Source: Bacteroidales bacterium (GTDB lineage Bacteria > Bacteroidota > Bacteroidia > Bacteroidales > ML635J-15). Taken from it: DNA of 42,893 bases. A program made the translations under genes and the position numbers. The notes beneath the pieces are model-generated. The model was not told the origin of the DNA. It did no database searches and saw only the letters and a program-made list of their open reading frames with translations. The DNA lies in assembly GCA_027858835.1 (NCBI GenBank), contig JAQIBY010000037.1:1-42893 (forward strand), given 5' to 3'. Each line of letters starts with the position of its first letter. Position 1 is the first letter of the stretch. Shown here one piece after another: positions 18,101 through 29,400 of the stretch.

Positions 18101-19568
18101 TATAATCTGGACCTGTGACGGCAGTCAATAACCAAGAATAAGCAAACTTTTTAAAACTGTATTTGGTTAATGAACTAATAAAGTTTTCACTTTGATTTAA
18201 CAATTTGTCTTTTAGAAACCACTCAAACTGATATACGGGAAGAGAAAAGTGGTAAGACAAACCATTTTTATCTGTAATGGTATAAGCTCCAATTCCTGAT
18301 GGATCAACATTTGTATCATTTGATCTTTCATCAAATAAACTGTTACACTCAACAAAACCTCTGCTAGAATTATCTGTATTACTGTAATCTGTCAACTCTG
18401 AATTAATAAAATATTCAATGTTATATGCTGTTGCTTTTTTCTTGTTGAATGTAATATTTAAGTTGTTTTCTTGATCATTACTTTTATTATATAAACCCTG
18501 TATATCTATAGGCAGATTATTTGGATTAGCTCCTGTGTCTTGAAAGCTATGTATTTCTGTATTATACGTTGCAATTTCTTCACTCCTATACCCTGCATGT
18601 TCATTCAGCATAAAGAATTCAGGTTTATCTTCAAAGTCATTAACCGCATAAAAAGGAACTTCTTCACCAGACTCCGTTTCAAAATCTAAGCAATAATTTA
18701 CACGAAAATCAGGATTCCCATTAATATCTTCATATTGACAGCCTTGCCCAAACAAGTCACCATTTTCAAATAATTTTAAACCAAAAGTACCTTTTAAGTT
18801 AGCTGTATTTACATGAAATTCGTCATAATTTGGAAATAACAGATTTAAAGCTCCATGTATTTCATAATCTTTAAAACTTGGATTTTGAATTGAATAGTCA
18901 CCAGTTGGTAAATAGTTGCAGTAATAAGTATCCATGAAGTAGTATGGGAAAACCTTAAAACGCTTATCGTTAAGTGAAATGGTATTGCCACTTGGCGTTG
19001 TAATCGTTATATCATTAAGCACTCCTTGTGGAATAATATCTCTGAAATACAGAGGACCTGTCCCAAAGCTTACCGGTTGATTTAGGTCATCACTAAATGT
19101 TTTTTCTTGAAACCCAAATAAAGCTCTATTAAATCCAAAAACATGTTGTAATGCTGGAGATATCCATGACTCGTGGTTGTATCCAAAGTTCAATGTATGG
19201 CTATCGTTTGTCGTTAGGGCATCTTCATCATCAACACAAGTTAGAAATCTAGCATCTTTTACGTCATCAGGAACACCATTGAGTGTACGTGTAATTGAAC
19301 CAGGACTTAAGTACCAACCAGCTCCAACCCATGATGCCTCTTGATCATATGCTAAATTGGACATGTAATTAAGATTTATTGTATAACCACCTCCAGGACC
19401 AGGTACATGAAGAATATTTAAATTTTTATGATATCTTCCTGTTGACATGTCAACACCATTTTGGGTAAAGATAATATGATCGATGTTATTCGGCCCAGTA
19501 TTTTGTGTATGACCCAATAAGCTTGTGAATAAGCTAAGAATAAGAACTGTTACTTTAATAAGCTTCAT
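15195..19568 (-). CDS. Large secreted RHS-type N-terminal-region protein without RHS core or toxin tip
   Basis: 1457 residues from the ATG at 19568, chosen because it starts a good signal peptide (MKLIKVTVLILSLFTSLLGHTQ); a TTG nine codons upstream is open but unlikely. The N-terminal block (YTINLNYMSNLAYDQEASW, then VGAGWYLSPGSITRTLNGVPDD) is the hallmark of the large Bacteroidota secreted proteins related to the front half of SpvB/RHS/Tc proteins. The middle is beta-rich with many Asn/Ser/Tyr residues; ~1190-1400 includes a lectin-like segment (YYCLQNTTLTYTASCEK..WHYVKLTVDLS). It ends with AMVYDRKTNDVKAVLDNNNF and a YD-like YIYYPNGSLYQEYVES, a normal end for the group, so it looks complete. 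There is no sorting domain or toxin end. It is divergent from the RHS toxin operon and may act with it on the surface; this is inference. Confidence 0.75.
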   Translation of the reverse strand: MKLIKVTVLILSLFTSLLGHTQNTGPNNIDHIIFTQNGVDMSTGRYHKNLNILHVPGPGGGYTINLNYMSNLAYDQEASWVGAGWYLSPGSITRTLNGVPDDVKDARFLTCVDDEDALTTNDSHTLNFGYNHESWISPALQHVFGFNRALFGFQEKTFSDDLNQPVSFGTGPLYFRDIIPQGVLNDITITTPSGNTISLNDKRFKVFPYYFMDTYYCNYLPTGDYSIQNPSFKDYEIHGALNLLFPNYDEFHVNTANLKGTFGLKLFENGDLFGQGCQYEDINGNPDFRVNYCLDFETESGEEVPFYAVNDFEDKPEFFMLNEHAGYRSEEIATYNTEIHSFQDTGANPNNLPIDIQGLYNKSNDQENNLNITFNKKKATAYNIEYFINSELTDYSNTDNSSRGFVECNSLFDERSNDTNVDPSGIGAYTITDKNGLSYHFSLPVYQFEWFLKDKLLNQSENFISSLTKYSFKKFAYSWLLTAVTGPDYIDNPNSSNQYGTLGEEDSGYWVKFNYGKWSDGYIWQTEFTDELLINEINRQYLGRKQIYYLNSIETSTHIAYFIKSARNDALGQTLNENNSYTAYQDKTIKIADTIYNQNNDEIYTGDLNAEHSKTVSEEISAEQVSMQKLDEIVLVNKRFASEKYPNSNILWQQSTEQSQNTGTVDISELITIGTVNYYVPSYEKSFIPSYQGNILDASDNITDLLTCASKKIVFNYDYSIRAGYENNTIDNNTGKLTLTDIQTKRNNEDISPKTEFGYKDNLDSNQAPQLSFEHGWIQNGWGNLCSVRNALGSSEIIDYINLSINDNISTREYRLLPINYNTVERIKSNNEHGENKLISILYDFKNPVIPHKPRFRFNTSDFISLFYARPNPVLHFKQAEMINETGGQKTTKSIFYYCTPEIQWDNASPDQIPNILAVSASADSRSFKIKQSFSKIGRIEATEHYKYVNEDLQLIAQEFYKYANEESDYSFNSPLSSAGIVQESFTTRKLRTYTTDGVDTTLLLDQQAVISRIPSVLIQTTKNNNGDISSTEIDKFDLESGNPLGISAGGRKIISTPTYLITESGGQNPYNLLSGKYKTHNNKNIYSLASQSEVKESGDYFSMSIQMISDSWEYPSLNESINCFDYSVTNNSYKILKEYTWKGTTKNNGAYADFFEEGLDKRFDWTLTNLEDNEQNGWVSMSENIAYDEHSNLLESIDINGNYSSIKYDHNGLLPLSSGSNSAYLAYFHSSFENYEEKGSLTIYDRQLFTANNSGLRINDNSTAKGNFTSIQNLNAHTGEFYYCLQNTTLTYTASCEKFKPNSYNLIFWVNENSDENLQVNVQVIHSDQSTDNVLNYTYNSISNAYPEIEGWHYVKLTVDLSNIQPDDKLNISFNGESTSSIHYLDDIRFQPINSQVNAMVYDRKTNDVKAVLDNNNFATKYIYYPNGSLYQEYVESIKFGLSKFKEYDQHYLREE

Positions 19569-19595
19569 AATACATGAAATTGTTTTAATAAGCAA

Positions 19596-20031
19596 AAGAA
19601 AAAAATAATCTTATAAAAGAAAAAATAATTGTATAAACGTAGTTAATTTATAAATTAACGTTGCGGCAAAGCTTGGATTTTTCAAGGTGTGAGATGCTGT
19701 TTCTCCTTATAAGTGTCTGTCTTTCAGTTGTCGGCGATGTCTTTGGATTATAATTGGATTTGTTTCTCCAATTAATGGGTCGGAATGGCTATAAACTGTG
19801 TCATAAAACTCATTAAAAAAAATAAGTAGTGTATATAAATAATAAAAACCAAATCTCATTTCCTGTAATTCCAATGATTTTAAGGCTTTTTAATTTTGGG
19901 TATGCATCTTTAATATGCCAGATAAATAGAATTTTGTTGCGTTAATCATTAAAATGCTAGCGTTAATACAAAAGATATGGTTTTAATTATATTATTGAGT
20001 TTATTGGCTGCAAAATTAAATCATTATTGTT
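19596..20031. promoter_or_regulatory. Divergent control region between the two RHS-type units, with an 18-base perfect palindrome
   Basis: No gene is seen. GTTAATTTATAAATTAAC (19642-19659) is a perfect palindrome ~75 bases upstream of the minus-strand RHS-type gene and could be an operator or just a cruciform-prone AT element. The rest is AT-rich, as expected for promoters of the minus-strand gene and of the plus-strand operon starting at 20032, but no confident -33/-7 pair could be assigned. Confidence 0.4.
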
Positions 20032-20451
20032 ATGAAAATTTCACTAAAGGTAGTTTTATCATTGGTTTTTGTTTTAGGATTGAATTTTGTACTCATTGCT
20101 CAAGAAAGTGATCCTTTTAATTATTATGTAAGGTATCAGCCTGTGAATGTACAAAACACAACTGACACAGTATATCAGATAGATTTTTGCTTGTTAAAAG
20201 AGAGCCTCTCAAATGTCAATCTCATTAGTGAAGTCGATGTTTCCGTAGGATCATATAAAGGGGCTCATGACATTTTTTCTTATGTTTTTATATTGGATTC
20301 AGAGGCGACCTTGCCTAATGGAATGAGCATAAGTTCAAACGAAAGTGAGATTGTCCTTACGATTGGGGAGTTTTTACCACAAGCATTTTATTTCTCAGTA
20401 ACGTTAAAAACGCTTGATGGTACAATAATAGGTCCTGTATTTAAAAAATAA
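20032..20451 (+). CDS. Small secreted protein preceding the giant RHS gene
   Basis: 139 residues with a signal peptide (MKISLKVVLSLVFVLGLNFVLIAQ). The remaining ~115 residues are predicted beta-rich (YYVRYQPVNVQNTTDTVYQIDFCLL..., VVLTIGEFLP-type strands), with no recognised domain, and end LDGTIIGPVFKK. It is only 7 bases from the giant RHS start, so the two are almost certainly co-transcribed. It may assist export or anchoring of the RHS protein; that is inferred from position alone. Confidence 0.75.
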   Translation: MKISLKVVLSLVFVLGLNFVLIAQESDPFNYYVRYQPVNVQNTTDTVYQIDFCLLKESLSNVNLISEVDVSVGSYKGAHDIFSYVFILDSEATLPNGMSISSNESEIVLTIGEFLPQAFYFSVTLKTLDGTIIGPVFKK

Positions 20452-20458
20452 TTCTGAT

Positions 20459-23400
20459 ATGTTCTTGAAAACAGTAAAATTTAGCCTGATTTTTTTGCTT
20501 ATACTACCTAAGTTGGCGTATCCTTATACAGTTAAAGATACAATTGTAAATGTTACACAAGATGCTATAATTAGATCATCCTCTCCTTATACTAATTATG
20601 GGGATTCTGATTATATTTTAGCTACTTGTACTCCACTATTAAGAATTAGTTCTATTCAACGTAGTCTGGTAAATATTGACTTGTCAAATATTCCATCAAA
20701 TGCTATAATATTAAGTGCAAGCCTAAATTTGAAAGGAGCGACACATTCTGGTATTGGTTTAAGTCTGCTTACGATGAGAGTAACTGAGACATGGGATGAA
20801 AACACAGTAACATGGAATAATCAACCCTCTACTACAGTTAGTGGTTATATAACTAATCCTTCACCAGATGACCCAAATGCTGATTGCGAGATTGATATAA
20901 CAGCATTTGCCAAAGGATGGCATACGGGGCAGTATACGAATTATGGGCTAATGCTGAGACTTTATTTTGAATACCCAACAAAACAATTGCAATACTATTC
21001 ATCTGATTATTCAAATGCAACAAAACATCCTACAATAACAATAAAATATGTTATTCCTGAAACGATAAATATAATGCCAATAGAAGATATTGTTGTTGCT
21101 TCTTTATACCCAGATTCGGTTTTTTTATCTACTAAACAATATATTGATTTAATTGCATGGACTGAGGGTGGGCAGGTTAATATTCGGAGATCGTTAATGA
21201 AATTTAATTTGGACACCTTACCAGAAGATGTCTCCCTGCTTTCTTCAAAATTACATACTTTTTGGAATGGGTTTTCTTGGGCAATTCATTCAGGAGATAA
21301 TAAAAGTCATATATATCCGATAAATACCTCATGGAGTCAAGATACAATAAAATGGAATAACCAGCCAACTTATATAACAACACCAAATGCCATCATCCCT
21401 GCAACTACGAGTAGCACCCAAACGAATTTTGAATTTGATATTTTTGAGATTATTAATTCATGGTATCTAGGTGATAATGAGAATAACGGAATAATAATGA
21501 AACTAGATACAGAATCAATTTACAGAAAAATCTGTTTTGCTTCTAAAGAACATACCGATGTTTCAAAACGACCTTTTCTAACATTAGGTTATATCCCTAA
21601 ATTACTGGTTGATTATAATTATTCATTGCCTCAGTATGATGAAGCTACTGACATTGAAGTTGAACCTATTGGAGGAATAAGTCCCTATAGTTATTACTGG
21701 TCTCATTTAGACTCCGTTGTAACAGATTCAACAATAGAAATTTTTTCAGGAACATATAAGTTAACTGTAGTCGATTTTTTTGATAGTACGTTCGTGAAAG
21801 ATGTTAATGTTTTTCAACATGTTAATTGGAATATACTTGACAGCATACAATTTTCAAATGGAGAATTAACTACCCTTATTTCATCAAATAATTGGGGAGC
21901 TAGAGCTTTGGCAAAGCATAGTATTGAAATTAATGACGACGGACTTATAAAACATGTTTTAGATACCTCTGCTATTCAATCTTCAGGAAAATATATTGTT
22001 GGATTTCAAAAGACGAAACAATTGCCAAATTATTTTTCAATTAATTATGGATTTCTCGTTAGTAAAGATAATGTACAAGTAATTGAAAACGGAAATTTAT
22101 TTAGTTCAGTTAGTTACAATCAAAACGATGTTATCTACATTGAAAGGAAAGACGGTCATATTAATTATTACCAGAATGATTCTCTTATTTATACAAGTTT
22201 TAGTGATTTTCAAAATAAACTTCACATTGTTTTGGCATCAAATTCACCATCATGTAGCATAAGCGATATATATACTACCGGACGTTACGATATTGCACAG
22301 AGTATAAGATTTATTGCTAATGATTACCTTAATGGGGAATTCAAGATAGATTTTTATTCACCTGAAAACATGTCTTTCTTGTGGGATGATAATTCTACAG
22401 ATAGTTACTGTTTTATTGATAAGGGAATAAGAAATCTAGTGTTATCAGATTCACTTTCACGTGTTATTAATTATAGCTTAAGATGGGGAAATGTTCTTTT
22501 TTTATCTGATGCAATACATTTTATGAATGATAGTACATTTGGTTTGTATGAATCGAATTTTATTCTTTCTGAGAATGAGGTTGATACAGAGCTGTCTTTA
22601 CTAGCTTACCCTGTATTGTCAGTTGACAAACCTGATGTTGAACAGTATAAATACTTGGGTTTATGTCCGAATGGTTCTGAGACATTTGCAGCAGGTTTTA
22701 AATTTGGGAATGATTCTATTTTCACTATAGCAAATTTAGTTGAGACTTATATTGGCAGTTATAATAGTATATCATTTATCCAAATGCAATGTGTTGAGGA
22801 TAGTGTCAAGCTATATATGGATAATACATTATTGGGAACTTATGCTTTAACTCCGGAACAGGAATACCATTATGGTGTGTTTTCAACCGATCATGTTCGA
22901 TTTACAGATTTGTTTACAACTAATTGCTCAAGCAAGATTGAGGTAGATTACAATCTAACACCAACCAGTGATGACAATTATCAACTTGATGTTTTAACAT
23001 TTGGAGGAGTTTATCCTTTTAATTATTTATGGGAAAATAGCAGTACAGCTATTTCTAGAAGCTCAATATCCCAAGGGTACTATTCACTTACTGTTTCTGA
23101 TATAATAGGAAATATTGCCAATAGCGATTACTTCATTTGTGACACAGTGCAATTTTATAATATTGAGAATGCAAATGTATCTGAAAATGGAGTTGTTTCT
23201 GTTCCAAGTTCAGATGATTGGTCGTGTAAAGCACTAAGTTTTAATAAGCTTACCAGAGGGGAAAATGGACTAGTGGAATGGAAAATTCAAAACGATTTTT
23301 ATAACCAATCTGAAAACACTGAAGTTTTTGTTGGTTTATGTGATGGTGACTTTAATACTTATGCTGACCTTTCTCATGCTTTTTATTATGATTCTGGACA

Positions 23401-26400
23401 GTTGAGTATTTATGAGCATGGTGACTTTAAAACACAAGTAGGAAGTGCCTCATTATCTGATGTATATGCAATTAAAATAAAGGGTAATAATGTTCACTAT
23501 CTAAAAAACGATTCTTTGTGTTATTCAAGCACTTTGGGAGATCAAAACAATCATCGATTAGGGGTTAACATAAAAACCGAAATCCATTTCATTGAAGATC
23601 TTTATGTTAGTTTTTCTGACGATGGTCTTGAACCTGTTTACTTAAGACCTATCTCATTCAACAATAACCGTTTGTCAATACGTGCCTATAATGAAAATGA
23701 CACTACACTAAGTCAAATTATGTGGAGTAATGGAATGAATGGCATTGATAATGATTTAATGCTTAGCAAGCTTTATTCTTATCAAATAAAGGATAGTTTA
23801 AATCGAAAAACAGATGATAAAACTATTGTATCTGAATTGAATTGGGATGTCTTAGACTATCTGAATCAAAATGATTCTGCTATAATTGCAACTGTAGGAA
23901 ATTGGAATGCATTTGCATATTCGGAAAAATCAGTAATGAATGAAGTAACTGGATTTGTAGCATATCCAATTTCAGATTTAGATTATTTAGCAAATAATTC
24001 AGGATCAAGAATATTTGGCTTTTCTGATGAACAAAACACTTCATACAACTCCATTGAACATGGATTTTTACTTTACAATCAGAAATACAGCATCTATGAG
24101 TCTGGAGTTCAAAAAACTGCAGAACAAACTATTGTTCCTGGTGATCTCTTGTCTATTCAAAAAGTTGAAGATAGCATTTTTTATACCTTGAATGGGACTA
24201 TTGTGTATTCAACACTTGCTATTGAAAACGCTCAATATCCGGTTGTTCGCCTTGAGGATGCGTCAAGCAGTTTTGGGAATCTATTGTCTGACCTGAGAAC
24301 TCCATTGAAAATAGTTGCATCAAAATTTGCGGAAGATTCTATTTCCCTTGATGTTTCAGGAGGAGTTAAGCCGTATCAATTCACTTTAGATAATGAAACT
24401 GTAAATACAAGTCTTTTTGCAGACTTTGATAATTCAAATCATCTATTTCAAGTTGTCGATTATTTTGGCGACACTGCATCTTATAACTTTACTTCTTTAA
24501 GTATTCCTTACTGGCATTTAACGCAGGATATGATAATGGGTGATGGTTATTTCGTTCGAAATGATAGCACAGTGGCTAAAGGTCAATCATATTCATACAA
24601 TTTACTTAAATTTGAAAATGATGGTGCTATAATTAAGCCGACAAATGACATTAGTGCTAATACGAGATCTTTTGGGCTAACAAATTCAAATGATTCAGAC
24701 TCTATTCCTGATTTTAAAGTTAGCTATGAAAATGGTTTAGTACGCTATTATGAGAATAATTCGCTGACAAAAACAATTTCGTTTCAAAATATTGGGACCG
24801 ATTCTTATTTGACAATGAAGAAAGTGGAGGATGATTTAATTGTAAGTCTGAATGATTCTGTTTTACTGTCAAGATCAAATGTAATTACTTCTGACTTAAT
24901 TTCGATTATAGAAGTTAATGAGCTTGGTGATACAGCATATTTTCCGTATTGTACTTTTTCTCCTTTACCGCTTACATGCACTGTTGATGCAACTACACCA
25001 GGTGAAACTGGAAATGTTTCAATCAGCAATATAATTAATGGAGTTCCTCCTTATCACATCGAATGGCAAAATGGTGACACTGTCGATTATTTAAATAATG
25101 TTTCACCAGGTGTTTATCCGTTTACTATTACAGATGCCAGTGGTTATGAATTAGATACCATTGCAACATTTGTGAATTATTGTGCTTTCATCCTTTTTGG
25201 AGATTGCTCTTATAAAGGCAATGGGGTTATAAAAGACCAAAGTTTTTCGGTTAACGATTATGCAATTTCTTCCTCCTATATTCCGGCCAATAATTCTGCT
25301 GTTTTTGAGATTGAAGAAATGGACGGTGAATATACACTTCACAGTAAAATTTTTGGTTTCTCAGAAAAACAAACTGATCCACAAATACAGGATTATTGTT
25401 TTGGAGTACATGTTGATAGAGGTAATTTGTATTTCATTGCTAATGGACAAAAAATCCCAGCAACACAGAAATTTGAAAAAGGTGATATTATAAAGCTTTA
25501 TGCGCTTGACAATCGTTTTGTCATAAGATTAAATGATGAAGCTATTTTTGAGCAAAACCGAAACCCGGAAAAAGATGTTTTCTTTGTCACCCATTTATAT
25601 GAGTCTTTTGGTCTTTTATCACCGGTGCTTTCAAGTACGGTGAATAATAATCAAGCGATTAAGCATGCAAGTCCTCGATTTACAGGAAAGAGCTTAGTCA
25701 TTGAACCTACTTGCGCTAACATTATTGATAGTGGTAATAAGTTTGCTACAATAAATGCATCGAATGAGATTACATGGCAGAAGAATAATGGGGAGGTCTT
25801 AAGGACATTATTAAATTATAATGTTGATTTATTACCTAAAGATGTGGAAATTGCTTCTGCAAGGCTTTTATTATCACCAACCGGTTCATCTTTTGGCGTA
25901 AACAACAGTGTCATTGTTGCTTGTTCGGATGATTGGCATACTGATAGTGTGAATTGGGATAATGTGCCTAAAACTAATAAAGATTATTTAATAGATATAG
26001 CGCAAACCGATTCTGTCAATGAGGCATATGCTATTGATGTCAGTAAACTTGTAAAAGCATGGTATTCCAATGAAATACAGAATCATGGTGCTTTGTGTCG
26101 TTTAGCGGATGAATACATTGATGGAGGTATGTCATTTTCCGGAGGCGATTCTGTTGTTTATAATTCTCAGCCACGGTTGGAGATCTTTTATTATGAACCA
26201 TTGAAATTGGAAACACAATCAATCAAGCTGAAAGATACCTATGCTTTTTCGGCAAAGCCAACTAATATTCATGGGGATAATAAGGAGCTGGTTCTAAATG
26301 GCGGAGATATAGCACGAGTTTACATTCACTTGCCAATTGAAGATATCCCATTTAATGCAAATATTGATTCTGCGAGTTTAGTGCTTCATGTTGGAAATTA

Positions 26401-29400
26401 TACAACTCCAAATGCATCTTCTGCTTATTTAGTAAAAGACAACTGGAGTGAAGATAGTTTAACGTGGAATAATCAACCCGATTATTATGCTAAATATAGT
26501 AATATTGCTTTAGGAACTATTTCTACAAATGACAGCATTGTTATTGATATTGCAAAACTCATTCCTTTATGGAAAAGTGGCATAGTTGAAAATAATGGCA
26601 TAATGATCAAACTTGATGACGAAGCAAATGGAGAAAATGTTGTATTTATGAGTTCTGAAAGTAATGACAGCACAAAACACCCCAAAATGCATTTGCAGTA
26701 CTCAATTGAGCCTTTGGATCTTTATGTCAAAGATTTAACCGGTGAAAATGACAGTTTAGCCAGTGTTAGGCTTATTGCAACTGGTGGTGTTCCTCCTTAT
26801 GAGATGACTGTTAATTCATTGAAAAATGGCGCTGATGCTAGTTTTTACAATGAAGAGTTCTCAAATAAAAACATTCGCATTGCAGATGCTTGGGGAAATG
26901 TGTTAAATAGAAACATTAACTTGCAACAACATCAGGATCTTGACTTATCCTCTTCTACTCCAAATTCAGGATGGAACTGGTATCAATCAAGCGTTTTTAA
27001 CAAAGACGAGGTTAATGGTACACTTGTTACAAGTAAGGTTGGAGAGTCACGAATTTATTTTGATTCTTTTGGAAGAACACATCAAGCACAATCACGATCT
27101 TTTGAAGATGACAATATTTTGTGTCAACAAGTTATATATGACAAAAGAGGTAGAAATTCAATACAAAGTCTCCCTGCTCCTGTAAATGATAATAGTTTCG
27201 ATTACAGAAATAATTTTATGACTAGTAATGGAGCTGCCTTTGATGAAGAAACACCAAATCTTAGTCCGGAACAGAGAAAAGTAGACAATAATTCGTTACT
27301 CGGGGCTTATTACAGCAATAATAATAGTGATGAATTATATGTTCCTGCAACGGATTACCCATATTATCAGGTGAAATATAATGAAATATTAGGGTCTATA
27401 CCTGATAAAACAAGTATGGCTGGTGATAATCTTTACATGGGAAGTGGAAATGAAAACAAGTCATATCCTATGTTTATACGTTCTAATGAATTGTTTCACA
27501 TTACAGGGGCTCAGGGTTTCCTTATTAATGAAAATTATCATGTCTTTGAGGAAGAGCTTGATGTGGAAAATCCTGTGAATTTCCTTTATGAAAAAGGAAT
27601 GATGAAGGTGCTTTCAGAAGATGCTGATGGGAAACAGTTTGTTTCCTATGCAATAGGAGGGAAGAAAGTTGCTAGTGCAAAGGTTGCGCAAGGTGAAAAA
27701 GCCGGGAATTATCAACGCACTGTTTTTTCGAGAATGGCACCATTTCAATCCTATATTGACATACATATTTCTGAAGGTGTTGTTGATGATGGAATTAGCA
27801 TTCAAGCAAACTTTGAAACAGATATGAAGATTTATTCTGTTTCAAGTGGCGAGCTTGTTTGGGCGACGGAAAATACAAATGAGTATTTCTATAGCATTAA
27901 TGATAATCAAATAGAGGACGTAGTGATAAATGGAGAAGATTGTGAGTTAAGCATTCAACAATCAGATAGTCCAGTTGATTTATTAATTGAGGCCCCATCA
28001 GGTTGTGATTTATATCGTGCCATTCAAATTAGTGGACTACCTGAAGGTGTATATCGCATATATCGCTCTAATCCCTATTACTTGTCTCAAATAATTAATA
28101 TCGAATATATGATTGATTATTATAATTATAATTTATCATATTACGACAAAACCGGAAAACTAAGTAAGACAATTTATCCGGAAGGTGTGCAAACATTACC
28201 GGAAGAGAACGGATTTACTACCACTATTCATTCTTCCTCTGCAATAATACAGTCTATTGAACCCGATGCAGACCCAGAAGATGATGAAAGTATTCCTTTC
28301 GTACCTCATTTTACTTCTGCAAATCAAGACGAGAATGGCGCTTATCAAAACATAATCAGCATTCCTGTTGAACATGATGAAAATAGCCTTGATTATGGAA
28401 AGATTTCCGTGAGAATGTACAAAACGGATCAGATTATTGTTGTGGATGATTTGGCTCAGCATTTTGCGTGTGTTGCTGAAACCAATGATGGTCTTATCTT
28501 GAGAAATATAGCCATGGCTGGGAATGTTAATTCCAGTAAATCAGTAGAGAATATTTCACCATATGTTTTTGGTAGTTTATTTTTAATCAATGATACTTGC
28601 CTGAAACCTGTAGTTGATATTGATGGGTATGTTTATAGTTTGGATTCATCAACAAACTATGGTGCATGGCATAGCAACAATGCGCTTATTTCTGGCTTAC
28701 AAGAAGTTGATTTTAATACTCCGGTTGTGTACGCAGACCAATATTCAAATATAAGTGATTTAGAAATTATTGATCTAAATACCATTAACTATAATCAGAA
28801 TTTTGCTTTAAATACTAGTAACGCAATGACTGTTTTAAGAAATGGAGTAAGTTCAGATAAATACACTGAAGTCATTACACTTAGACCTGGTGAGGAGATT
28901 ATACTTGATTGGGATGATGACTTTGTGGATCATGAACTCCCACCATTGCCGACTGTGAGTAATAATGTTAAACTCGATTTTGTTGTTTATGGAGTTGTTG
29001 AATCTTCAGGAGGCGGAACAAGTCGTTTTGTGATTGATGATGAGTTTACTTATACTATGTATGTGCGAGGAGACAATACTTTAGTAACCGATGGTTTTTA
29101 TTTTGATTTTAATGCACCTGATGTTGTGCACAGAGGTGAATTAGAAATTCCAGCAGATGTTTATGAAAACATAGTTGAAATTCAATTAGAGCTTAAAGAA
29201 ATTCATTGTAATCAATCAAATGTTCCACCAAGTGGGCTTGCAACAGATGCGGTTTATTGCACTGATTATTACATTGGAAACTACTCTACCGGTGACTTGA
29301 GTTTGCCGTATAATGATTTTGTCGGTAGTCAAGATTATGACTATTACCAATTTGGAGGCTTAGACGATTATGAAATTGATGTTCGTTTAGAATATAATCA

